A DNA stretch of 5,819 bases from an uncultured Candidatus Saccharibacteria bacterium (GCA_948571325.1 CAOZKB010000061.1:1-5819); one strand, 5' to 3'. Shown: positions 1 to 4,901, counted from the stretch's first letter. Notes: generated by a model from the letters alone, not told the origin. Translations and numbers: made by a program.

Positions 1-229
1 TAGAGCCTAAGCTGAGTGATACATAGTTAGATGGGATCCAGGCAGGTTTATTATAGTCAGAACCATCTTTGGCATTAGTGACATTAGTGGCTACTGGGCA
101 AAACAAAGCGAGGAGAAGGAAGAGTAATAGTGTGGAGCTTATGCTACCTATTGTTCTATCAAAACTGCAAGATTTAAGCTTTGGGTCATGGTTACTGGCT
201 TGAAAGGTACGGGTGGCTATTTTACGCAT
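1..229 (-). CDS. N-terminus of a secreted or membrane-anchored protein, cut by window edge
   Basis: From the ATG at 229-227 the minus strand stays open for 76 codons and leaves the window at the left edge, so only the N-terminus is present. The start is backed by an AAGGAG ribosome binding site 8 nt upstream. The product opens MRKIATRTF, has a basic N-region up to about residue 25 (R2, K3, R7, K17, K19, R25), then a hydrophobic core at about residues 30-47 (TLLLFLLLALF). A plausible signal-peptidase site follows A53 (T-N-A before K54-D55). The residue before C44 is F, so it is not a lipobox. The mature part begins polar and aromatic (DYNKPAW, SNYV). The family is not recognisable from this much. 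The sequence shows export to membrane or surface; function is unknown. It has a long, structured leader and is separated from the preceding same-strand gene by a terminator. Confidence 0.72.
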   Translation of the reverse strand, partial: MRKIATRTFQASNHDPKLKSCSFDRTIGSISSTLLLFLLLALFCPVATNVTNAKDGSDYNKPAWIPSNYVSLSLGS

Positions 230-237
230 GGGTGAAA

Positions 238-243
238 CTCCTT
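238..243 (-). promoter_or_regulatory. Ribosome binding site of the secreted-protein gene
   Basis: AAGGAG on the minus strand, 8 nt before the ATG at 229. It fixes the start codon of the edge-truncated gene and contrasts with the four genes in this window that have no Shine-Dalgarno sequence. Confidence 0.75.
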
Positions 244-263
244 GAGAGTTAAAGATTAGTATC

Positions 264-432
264 CAATCGTCGTAGGCACCGCATGTAGCTTGCTTAAAGT
301 TAAAGCTGGCTTGATTACTTTTATGAGGCAAACCTCATAAAAGTAATCAAAAATGGGTGCTACGACGGTTGAAAGAGCTCACCAACGCAACTCGGATTAA
401 CGAATTAGATAGCCAGTGATGTCATAGCACCC
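264..432 (-). repeat. Three-arm inverted-repeat leader with alternative pairings
   Basis: Three related 12-nt arms lie upstream of the secreted-protein gene. In minus-strand order they are A (432-421, GGGTGCTATGAC), B (366-355, GTCGTAGCACCC) and C (280-269, GGTGCCTACGAC). A pairs with B over 12 bp with one G-U wobble. B can instead pair with C with one bulged base, and that pairing extends at the DNA level to 264-271 against 364-371 with a single mismatch. A perfect 18-bp hairpin sits between B and C. A:B and B:C are mutually exclusive, as in an attenuator or switch, although no terminator-like U tract is seen. A candidate -10 box at 444-439 would start the RNA at about 432, exactly at arm A. 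The element could equally be a DNA-level feature such as a mobile-element remnant or recombination site. Confidence 0.5.
311..350. repeat. Perfect 18-bp inverted repeat with 4-nt loop
   Basis: The arm at 311-328 (TTGATTACTTTTATGAGG) is exactly complementary to 333-350, with a 4-nt loop (CAAA on the plus strand) at 329-332. There is no mismatch in 18 bp. It lies in the gene-free stretch 230-647. On the minus strand it is not followed by a U tract. On the plus strand it is followed only by AAAAA, so it is not an ordinary rho-independent terminator. Confidence 0.85.
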
Positions 433-438
433 AGCTCG

Positions 439-444
439 ACTATA
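439..444 (-). promoter_or_regulatory. Candidate -10 box for the structured leader
   Basis: Minus-strand TATAGT. Its expected transcription start, about 7 nt downstream, falls at 432, the first base of leader arm A. No convincing -35 is seen at the usual spacing (GCAACT at 17 bp). The coincidence with the stem edge is the main support; the -10 near 529-539 is the alternative. Confidence 0.35.
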
Positions 445-528
445 CTAAGTCAAAAATCCAAAGTTGCATTCGGCAGATTTAGCAATTAACCAAAAAATTG
501 CGTTTAATTGTGAGTTCTTTCATTTTTT

Positions 529-539
529 AGTATAGCATA
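529..539 (-). promoter_or_regulatory. Extended -10 promoter downstream of the PH-gene terminator
   Basis: Minus-strand TATGCTATACT is an extended -10 (TGC followed by TATACT) resembling the TGTGCTATAAT boxes elsewhere in the window. It lies just past the terminator of the preceding gene and could drive the secreted-protein gene with an approximately 290-nt leader. The -35 is poor. Confidence 0.45.
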
Positions 540-569
540 CTTATTTTAAACAAAAGCAAAATTCACAAC

Positions 570-600
570 AAAAAACTACCGACTTCTAGCCAGTAGTTTT
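570..600 (-). terminator. Rho-independent terminator of the PH-domain gene
   Basis: On the minus strand, 600-589 and 583-572 form a 12-bp stem with two G-U pairs (AAAACTACTGGC against its partner) around a 5-nt loop (TAGAA). The stem ends in a run of six T. It lies about 48 nt past the stop codon at 648 and ends transcription of that gene before the leader of the next. Confidence 0.8.
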
Positions 601-647
601 CAAAAATCTTTTAGCTTACGCTTGTATTCAAAAATCGAAGCGAAAAA

Positions 648-1034
648 TTATTGCCCTAAGCCAGCTTTTTCGGAGATGAGTTGCATCCACTTCTTGCGAC
701 CGCCTAACCAGAATTTGTATTTTTTGATTTTATCCGTCTTCTTATTGTAAGCGGAAACTTGCATGCCCATCGGCAAAAGACCAGCAAGCTTCTTGCTAAC
801 TTCACGCACATCACTATAATCAATTGCGAATTGACTAACACCAAAAGTCGTCATAAAAACCAGTTTTTCCTTTGTAAAAATCAACGTTCCTTGCCGCCAG
901 TTACCGATAGGACCGAGGTTGATTTCGGCCCATTTCGCGACAACGTAGGCCTCAACTTTGTCTTCGGGCGAGATTAAATTAAGCTCAGTAAGAGCATTTT
1001 GCCATTTAGCGAGATGTTTTTCCTTGTTTGCCAT
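648..1034 (-). CDS. Small PH/GRAM-like domain protein
   Basis: This 128-residue cytoplasmic protein has no signal peptide or membrane segment. A short helical N-terminus (about 1-30) precedes a beta-rich core from about 30 to 110 (VEAYVVAKWAEI, GTLIFTKEKLVFMT, FAIDYSDVREVSKK, MQVSAYNKKTDKIKKYKFWL). A C-terminal amphipathic helix follows (KKWMQLISEKAG, about 114-125). The strand-turn rhythm with 'gTLifTkekLvF' and 'ipysdI..v'-type segments, followed by a closing helix, is typical of bacterial PH-like/GRAM domains. These usually act as lipid- or protein-binding modules with no known enzymatic activity. The ATG at 1034 is preceded by AAAGGA at short spacing. The gene stands alone, with its own promoter and terminator. 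Function is unknown; the PH-like assignment is by pattern, not by search. Confidence 0.75.
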   Translation of the reverse strand: MANKEKHLAKWQNALTELNLISPEDKVEAYVVAKWAEINLGPIGNWRQGTLIFTKEKLVFMTTFGVSQFAIDYSDVREVSKKLAGLLPMGMQVSAYNKKTDKIKKYKFWLGGRKKWMQLISEKAGLGQ

Positions 1035-1057
1035 AAGTTCCTTTCTAATAGTACGAA

Positions 1058-1085
1058 ATTTTAGATTGCTTTAAGGTTATTTTAA
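1058..1085 (-). promoter_or_regulatory. Candidate promoter of the PH-domain gene
   Basis: Minus-strand -35-like TTAAAA (1085-1080), 16-bp spacer and -10 TAAAAT (1063-1058). Transcription would begin near 1051 and give a short leader carrying the AAAGGA ribosome binding site. The region is AT-rich, with TTTA tracts ending at 1063, 1073, 1084 and 1094, so other registers are possible. Confidence 0.4.
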
Positions 1086-1156
1086 CATATTTTATATTGT
1101 CCAAATTGATGATTTATAAAAAGTCGCAATAGTGTCACGAGAAATAGGGTGGCGAT

Positions 1157-1185
1157 TTGCGATTTAAGGCGAAATTTGTTAAAAT
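1157..1185 (+). promoter_or_regulatory. Promoter of the tRNA-Arg gene
   Basis: -35 TTGCGA (1157-1162), exactly 17 bp of spacer, then -10 TAAAAT (1180-1185). The expected start is at about 1192, immediately before the mature tRNA 5' end at 1194, so the 5' leader would be almost absent. Confidence 0.7.
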
Positions 1186-1193
1186 ATCTGTGC

Positions 1194-1268
1194 GGCCCCA
1201 TCGTTCAACGGATAGGACATAGACCCTCTAAGTCTACAATGTTGGTTCGATTCCAACTGGGGTCACCA
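1194..1268 (+). tRNA. tRNA-Arg (anticodon UCU), CCA encoded, C at position 33
   Basis: A full cloverleaf can be drawn. The acceptor stem is GGCCCCA (1194-1200) with TGGGGTC (1258-1264), containing one G-U pair. The D stem is GTTC/GGAC (1203-1206, 1215-1218) with GG in the loop. The anticodon stem is TAGAC/GTCTA (1220-1224, 1232-1236) around the loop CCTCTAA, and the variable loop is CAAT. The T stem is GTTGG/CCAAC with loop TTCGATT. The discriminator is A1265 and CCA is encoded at 1266-1268. Anticodon TCT at 1227-1229 reads AGA (Arg), and an A in the D loop after GG fits arginine identity. The odd point is position 33 (1226), which is C rather than the nearly universal U. Its 3' end is duplicated downstream. 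Confidence 0.93.
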
Positions 1269-1303
1269 GGGGGATTATATCTTAAAAAGCTGGAATCTCT
1301 CGG

Positions 1304-1336
1304 ATCCGCGCCGTGGCGCTAAAGCGCCGGGCGGAT
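1304..1336. repeat. GC-rich hairpin in the insert between the tRNA-end repeats
   Basis: Inner stem GGCGC/GCGCC (1315-1319, 1324-1328) with loop TAAA. Outer stem ATCCGC/GCGGAT (1304-1309, 1331-1336). Two further C-G pairs lie between them with small bulges. It is the main recognisable structure in the 72-bp insert, and there is no T tract after it. It could be a processing signal for the tRNA transcript or a remnant of the inserted element. Confidence 0.65.
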
Positions 1337-1340
1337 AACA

Positions 1341-1359
1341 ATTCCAACTGGGGTCACCA
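1341..1359 (+). repeat. 19-nt exact copy of the tRNA 3' end (att-like direct repeat)
   Basis: Bases 1341-1359 (ATTCCAACTGGGGTCACCA) repeat 1250-1268 exactly: T-loop position 58, 3' T-stem strand, 3' acceptor strand, discriminator and CCA. No matching 5' half is present, so this copy is not a tRNA. Exact duplication of a tRNA 3' part is the classic footprint of tyrosine-recombinase integration at a tRNA gene. Here only 72 bp (1269-1340) separate the copies, so any element would be a relic or a very small cassette. Confidence 0.85.
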
Positions 1360-1403
1360 AAAAATCACCCCGAGCTTCGTAGCTCAGGGCGTTTTTGTTT
1401 TTG
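1360..1403. terminator. Bidirectional terminator between tRNA and converging 261-aa gene
   Basis: The hairpin GAGCT-TCGT-AGCTC (1372-1385) extends through CCC/GGG (1368-1370 with 1387-1389) across one C-A mismatch. On the plus strand it is followed by GTTTTTGTTTTTG. On the minus strand it is followed, after GGGGTGA, by a T tract (from the A run at 1359-1364). It can end the tRNA transcript rightward and the gene at 1414-2199 leftward. Confidence 0.82.
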
Positions 1404-1413
1404 ATAAACTAAC

Positions 1414-2199
1414 TTATGGTAACTTGATATACCAGCGCTGGCTAGCGGCGCGTGCGAGGATGATACCGAAGTCTGTCTTGGTTTGCTTAGCAAACTGGCT
1501 GCATAGCCATTGCCGATATTGCGTTATCTGTTCGAGATAACTCGGCAAATCCTGGCGCGGGCGTTTTTTGAAGTTGCCCACCTCAACAGACTCCGCGCGC
1601 GGATAAGCACGACCGATCCAACTATACAGCTCAATAATCGCATCCTCAAAGCACGACGCGACATCCTGCACTGCGTCTTGCGAAGCCTGACTTTGGCCAA
1701 ACTGCGGACGCCATACGCGCCCAGCAAAGTGTCGCAGGAACTTCGGCACCCAGCCAGCTTGTGCATTCTGAGCAGCTTGCTGATGTGCGGTCTGTTCAAG
1801 CAGATAGCGGTCACTTACGAGACCTAACCGCGCATGCAGCGCTGGGTTTAACTGCAGTAATTCATAGCAGGCTTTGCGCCAGCGCAGCTCCGCACAAACA
1901 ATTTTATCCGCAATGAATATTGCGATGAGCTCACGCTCTGCAGCCTGAACGCGGTCGGCGCGGTGTAATTCTTGCACCATTTGCCGATTACTACGGTCAT
2001 CCAAACGGAGCCAGTTCGTATCTTGGTTAGCCTTTTTGAGCAGTTCGCGACAAAACCAGCGCGCTAGCTGCTCAATTTGCTGGTCAGATTGCTTAGCGAG
2101 GTTAAAATTTTTGCTCAAAGTCTGCAGATGCCGCAAATATTCTTGCGTCAGCGCCTGAGAGTTCACCAGATTTTCTGCCTTTTCATGTTCCCTATTCAT
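1414..2199 (-). CDS. Unrecognised all-helical 261-residue protein
   Basis: No family is recognised. The start chosen is the ATG at 2199, 8 nt after AAAGGGGG; the in-frame TTG two codons earlier (2205) would leave only 2 nt to that site. The protein is predicted cytoplasmic, with no hydrophobic segment long enough for a membrane pass. It looks almost wholly helical and is rich in Q, A, R, L and W. Examples are SDQQIEQLARWFCRELLKKA (about 38-57), an acidic/basic helix at about 85-118 (ERELIAIFIADK, ELRWRKACYELL), and TAHQQAAQNAQAGW (137-150). It has five cysteines (50, 102, 111, 183, 233) with no CXXC pair. The C-terminus is basic (KKRPRQ at 211-216). Its codons are visibly richer in GCG/CGC than those of its neighbours, and it borders the tRNA-end duplication, which hints at acquisition. 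It is monocistronic, with its own strong promoter, leader and terminator. Confidence 0.72.
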   Translation of the reverse strand: MNREHEKAENLVNSQALTQEYLRHLQTLSKNFNLAKQSDQQIEQLARWFCRELLKKANQDTNWLRLDDRSNRQMVQELHRADRVQAAERELIAIFIADKIVCAELRWRKACYELLQLNPALHARLGLVSDRYLLEQTAHQQAAQNAQAGWVPKFLRHFAGRVWRPQFGQSQASQDAVQDVASCFEDAIIELYSWIGRAYPRAESVEVGNFKKRPRQDLPSYLEQITQYRQWLCSQFAKQTKTDFGIILARAASQRWYIKLP

Positions 2200-2207
2200 T
2201 ATCAATA

Positions 2208-2215
2208 CCCCCTTT
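2208..2215 (-). promoter_or_regulatory. Ribosome binding site deciding the 2199 start
   Basis: Minus-strand AAAGGGGG, an AAGGAGG-like purine run. It ends 8 nt before the ATG at 2199 but only 2 nt before the TTG at 2205, so it favours the ATG. Confidence 0.65.
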
Positions 2216-2327
2216 ATATAAAATAAGAAAATTGACGGTAGGCCAAGAAGTTTATCAAGATAAGGAGCCTAAACTTGTCAGGCTAGCCCTATGATTACCT
2301 CAAAAAGCTACCCGTCAGACGGTTTAC
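2216..2327 (-). other. Possibly structured 5' leader of the 261-aa gene
   Basis: From the promoter below, the mRNA would carry a leader of about 128 nt. On the minus strand GACGGGTAG (2317-2309) can pair with CTACCGTC (2241-2234) with one bulge. Inside this lie AGCCT/AGGCT and AAGTTTA/TAAACTT complementary arms and the palindrome GGCTAGCC, some of which exclude each other. No known riboswitch consensus is recognised. Confidence 0.35.
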
Positions 2328-2333
2328 ATTTCT

Positions 2334-2362
2334 ATTGTAGCACAGATGATTATAATTGTCAA
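2334..2362 (-). promoter_or_regulatory. Near-consensus sigma70-type promoter for the 261-aa gene
   Basis: Minus-strand TTGACA (2362-2357), exactly 17 bp of spacer, and TACAAT (2339-2334) preceded by TGTGC, giving an extended -10. The -35 contains the TGA stop codon of the histidine kinase gene. This is the best promoter match in the window; the expected start is at about 2327. Confidence 0.85.
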
Positions 2363-3396
2363 GCTTTTTCGGTATAATCCGAGATTTTGCTGATAGAACT
2401 GGCGGAATTTTTGGCAAATTTGAGTGTAAAGGTAGTAAGACTTTTGGCAGAAACAGCACTTAGCTGCCAATTTTGACGATCAGCAAGAGTCTTAGCAATA
2501 GCTAGGCCTAAGCCAACGCCTTCGGAATTTTTATCAGCCTGATAGAATCGCTCAAAAATATGCGCAAGCCGATCGGACGGGATAGCGGCGCCGTCGTTTT
2601 TAATACTGATTTGGTCAGCATGGAGGCTAATAGTGACCGTAGTTTTGCCATATTTTATTGCATTGTCCAGCAAAATAGTGAGGATTTGCTGAAGATCAGC
2701 TTTAGCAAGGCGAACTTTGGCAGTTTTGAGCTTGGTTTTTAACTCAAGCTTAATTCCCTGTGCATCGGCCTGCGGAGTAAAAATGGCGATGGTCTCCTCA
2801 ACCAACGGCTTAAGCTTAAAAGTTTCAATGTGGGCGTTTGACTGACTACCATCGTCAGCGCGCGCGAGCGTGAGAAGGGATTGGTTAAGCTGGGTGAGAA
2901 TTTTGACCTCGCGGGAGACATTATCAATCCAATGATTATCATGGATATCGGCCGCTTCGAGATTGGCGCTAATCACGGCGAGGGGAGTTTTAATCTCGTG
3001 ACTGGCGTTGGCAATGAAGGTTTTTTGGTTTTCATAAGCCTCCTGAACAGGGCGAATGGCAATTTCGGCCAACAAATAAGACAGTGCAGCTACGACCAAC
3101 TCTACCATAATACCCACCCGAATCAAATTAAACAGTAAAGCCGAGAGGCTGGCTTGGCGTTCGAGCTGAACACGCTGATAGAGGATTTCGGTAAGACGAC
3201 TAGGACTACTTTCAACATTGGCGCCAAGGATCTCCGTAATCTGGGCGGGGGTAATTTCGCGATTACTGGAAGCCTGAGCGGCGAGTAGGTAAATCATTGA
3301 GAAGGCTACCGCCAAAATCACAGTAGTAACGGCTAAATTTATCAAAATTAAGCGATTACGCAAGCGAGAGAAAAGACGGTGTTTGAGGATGGTCAT
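2359..3396 (-). CDS. Membrane sensor histidine kinase of a two-component system
   Basis: The 345-residue protein has two membrane segments, at about 15-39 and 90-113, bracketing an extracytoplasmic loop of only about 50 residues. The cytoplasmic part starts at about 114, with no evident HAMP domain. The HisKA dimerisation/phosphoacceptor domain carries FIANASHEIKTPL with the phospho-histidine at H133. The ATP-binding domain (about 195-330) has an N box ILLDNAIKYG (N245), a G1 region IKNDGAAIP (D268, G269), an F box IFERFYQ (about 280-286) and a G2 box GVGLGLAIAK (293-302). All catalytic motifs are intact, so it should autophosphorylate and pass phosphate to the regulator encoded just upstream. 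Its ATG overlaps the regulator's TGA by 4 bp and has no ribosome binding site, so translation is probably coupled. The sensed signal is unknown; the small loop argues for an intramembrane or accessory-protein cue. Confidence 0.95.
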   Translation of the reverse strand: MTILKHRLFSRLRNRLILINLAVTTVILAVAFSMIYLLAAQASSNREITPAQITEILGANVESSPSRLTEILYQRVQLERQASLSALLFNLIRVGIMVELVVAALSYLLAEIAIRPVQEAYENQKTFIANASHEIKTPLAVISANLEAADIHDNHWIDNVSREVKILTQLNQSLLTLARADDGSQSNAHIETFKLKPLVEETIAIFTPQADAQGIKLELKTKLKTAKVRLAKADLQQILTILLDNAIKYGKTTVTISLHADQISIKNDGAAIPSDRLAHIFERFYQADKNSEGVGLGLAIAKTLADRQNWQLSAVSAKSLTTFTLKFAKNSASSISKISDYTEKA

Positions 3397-4058
3397 ACAG
3401 AGGCGTCAACCAGTTTATAACCGAGGCCGCGGATGGTTTTGATTTTGGTATGGGAGTGCGCGGCGCGCAGCTTTTTGCGCAGATAGCTAATGTAGGCTTC
3501 GACATAATTATCATTCAGAGAAGCTTCGCTGCCCCAAACGCGCGCCAGCAGCTGCGTCTTGGGTTGGACGTGGTCGGGATGACGGAGCAGAATTTCCAGG
3601 AGAGCAGCCTCTTTAGTGGTAAGGGTAAGCCCATTGAGAGTACGATTGTTAGGATCGTATTTCAAATCAGCAAAGCTTAGAGTCTGCTCGAGCTGCAGAG
3701 GCGGACGCCGCGCTAGAGCCTTGATACGGGCGATAAGTTCGGCAGTTTTGAACGGTTTGGCAAGATAATCATCAGCACCGAGTTCCAAGGAATTCACCTT
3801 ATCGTCAACTTCGCTCAGGGCAGAAAGCATAATAATCGGCATAGTAAGTTTATGCTGGCGCACGCTGCGTAAAATATCCACACCAGACAGCTCCGGCAAC
3901 ATAATATCAAGTACGAGACAGTCATAAGTATTATTCAAGGCTAGGTCCAGCCCTGTGCGACCATTATCGATCCAATCAACCGCAATATCAGACTTCTTCA
4001 ACAGATGTGTGACGGCATCAGCCAAGTATTTTTCATCTTCGACATAGAGGATTCTCAT
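3393..4058 (-). CDS. OmpR/PhoB-family response regulator
   Basis: The 221-residue protein has the usual two-domain layout. The receiver domain (about 1-118) shows the acidic pair E7-D8 in YVEDE, the phosphorylated aspartate D51 in LVLDIMLPELSG, S79 in MLSAL and K101 in LAKPF. The C-terminal winged-helix DNA-binding domain (about 125-218) ends in the typical IKTIRGLGYKL and has the recognition-helix region NDNYVEAYISYLRKKL. All phosphotransfer residues are present. It is the partner of the histidine kinase whose gene overlaps its stop codon. The ATG at 4058 has no Shine-Dalgarno sequence, and a TATAAT box ends 6 nt before it, so the mRNA is probably leaderless. A TCTTTA-N4-TCTTTA direct repeat just upstream has the form of an OmpR-family box and could mean autoregulation. 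Targets are unknown. Confidence 0.96.
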   Translation of the reverse strand: MRILYVEDEKYLADAVTHLLKKSDIAVDWIDNGRTGLDLALNNTYDCLVLDIMLPELSGVDILRSVRQHKLTMPIIMLSALSEVDDKVNSLELGADDYLAKPFKTAELIARIKALARRPPLQLEQTLSFADLKYDPNNRTLNGLTLTTKEAALLEILLRHPDHVQPKTQLLARVWGSEASLNDNYVEAYISYLRKKLRAAHSHTKIKTIRGLGYKLVDASV

Positions 4059-4062
4059 AGTA

Positions 4063-4107
4063 GTATTATATAATACGAAGCTTAAAGAAATCTAAAGATT
4101 GAGGCGA
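4063..4107 (-). promoter_or_regulatory. Leaderless promoter and possible regulator box before the response-regulator gene
   Basis: Minus-strand TATAAT (4070-4065) lies within a perfect 14-bp palindrome, GTATTATATAATAC (4063-4076), and ends 6 nt before the ATG. Upstream, TCTTTA-N4-TCTTTA gives two half-sites 10 bp apart, the arrangement OmpR-family regulators bind. No -35 consensus is seen. The 55-bp gap to the methyltransferase stop holds no terminator, so read-through from that gene is also possible. Confidence 0.5.
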
Positions 4108-4113
4108 AATGGA

Positions 4114-4869
4114 TTATTTAACTAATTTATAGTAAATCGAAGGGGCAAAGCGAACCGGTGCGAGTAGTTTTTGGGCAGATTTTTCAAAACGGACGAGATT
4201 TTTGGTACCAAAGACTCGCTTGAGTTTAGCGCTGCGGAAGTTAGAGACTGACAAAACTTCGTCAATTTGAAAACCGGCTTTTTCGAAGATTTCTTCGATG
4301 TATTTGGGGTGATAATTATAAAATTCGCCAGAATTTAACTCTTTAAGCCGAGCAACTTCGCGACTAAAGGGATTGATGTCAGATTTTTTAGTCCAGTAGC
4401 GTACCATTTTGGGTAGAGTCTTCTTGTTAGCAACCTCAATTACGGCAACTCCACCAGGTTTAAGGATGCGATAGAGCTCACTCATAACTTTTGACATATC
4501 TTTAAAATGATGCGTAGCGCGAACCATCATCAGAGTGTCAAAACTATCATCTTTGAATGGTAAATCATAAATATCGCCAGCTTTGATATGAATTTTATCA
4601 CCGTACAACTCTTTAGCTTGCTGAAGCTCGGTTTTAGAGTAGTCAAAAAGCGTGGCTTCTTTCGCTCGGGGAAGATATTCATCCGCTAGACGGCCATAGC
4701 CACCAGCGATATCGACGAATTTGTCCATGTTTTGGGGCAATAAACGGCGAATGGCCATACGGTCAGCCTCATCTTCGTATTTACGATCAGCATCTTCCCA
4801 GAAAATCTTTTTGTAATCATAGCCATTATAGTCTGCGACAACTTCATTGGAGTTTTTAGTCTTGCTCAT
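4114..4869 (-). CDS. Class I SAM-dependent methyltransferase
   Basis: The 251-residue soluble protein has a Rossmann-type methyltransferase core. Motif I is FVDIAGGYGRLA (51-62), the SAM-binding glycine loop. The acidic residue at the end of strand 2 is D76 in LFDYS. AGDIYDLPF (97-105) carries the adenine-contacting D99, FDTLMMVRATHHF (110-122) is strand 4, and ELYRILKPGGVAVIEV (131-146) is the hallmark strand 5 region. This matches the Methyltransf_11/UbiE-like group. The substrate cannot be read from the sequence; the C-terminal 100 residues, rich in K, R, F and Y, probably form the substrate lid. The start at 4869 is preferred because the frame's upstream extension would overlap the divergent gene and lacks a signal. 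The ATG has no Shine-Dalgarno and an extended -10 box 9 nt upstream. It precedes the two-component genes on the same strand, which may or may not reflect shared function. Confidence 0.9.
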   Translation of the reverse strand: MSKTKNSNEVVADYNGYDYKKIFWEDADRKYEDEADRMAIRRLLPQNMDKFVDIAGGYGRLADEYLPRAKEATLFDYSKTELQQAKELYGDKIHIKAGDIYDLPFKDDSFDTLMMVRATHHFKDMSKVMSELYRILKPGGVAVIEVANKKTLPKMVRYWTKKSDINPFSREVARLKELNSGEFYNYHPKYIEEIFEKAGFQIDEVLSVSNFRSAKLKRVFGTKNLVRFEKSAQKLLAPVRFAPSIYYKLVK

Positions 4870-4878
4870 AGTAATTTT

Positions 4879-4889
4879 ATTATAGCACA
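4879..4889 (-). promoter_or_regulatory. Extended -10 promoter of the methyltransferase gene
   Basis: Minus-strand TGTGCTATAAT. The -10 ends 9 nt before the ATG at 4869, so the mRNA would have a leader of about 3 nt or none. The position for a -35 falls on 4902-4907 (ACCCTA on this strand), which is not a match; the extended -10 probably compensates. Confidence 0.65.
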
Positions 4890-4892
4890 AGG

Positions 4893-4901
4893 TGATATAA
4901 T
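4893..4901 (+). promoter_or_regulatory. Extended -10 promoter of the deoxyribosyltransferase-like gene
   Basis: Plus-strand TGATATAAT ends 6 nt before the ATG at 4908, placing the transcription start at the start codon. It is back to back with the methyltransferase -10, with 11 bp between the two hexamers, so the two promoters probably exclude each other. Confidence 0.6.

Noticed and set aside
249..284. Twelve-codon reading frame (MRCLRRLDTNL) just upstream of the secreted-protein gene on the minus strand.
   Set aside because: It has no ribosome binding site and overlaps leader arm C. It is short enough to arise by chance.
264..371. Retron-like non-coding RNA layout: outer complementary arms around a long hairpin.
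   Set aside because: No reverse transcriptase gene is in the window, and the adjoining coding region starts with a signal peptide, so there is no support beyond the shape.
759..977. Plus-strand open frame within the PH-like gene, and similar opposite-strand frames over the kinase, regulator and MmcQ genes.
   Set aside because: They lie antisense to well-supported genes, have no ribosome binding site or promoter, and encode no recognisable domain.
1332..1346. GCGGATAACAATTCC matches the right part of the lac operator as found in expression vectors, and a GGATCC site lies nearby at 1302-1307.
   Set aside because: The left operator half is absent, and the flank is the native tRNA-end repeat followed by a natural terminator. 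No other vector-like sequence is present. A read-level check for contamination or chimerism would settle it; coincidence is more likely.
2301..2326. Possible terminator after the histidine kinase gene (CCGTCTGACGG followed by GTAGCTTTTT on the minus strand).
   Set aside because: The stem is only 4 bp with a 3-nt loop, and it lies just downstream of the strong promoter for the next gene. Better read as part of that leader.
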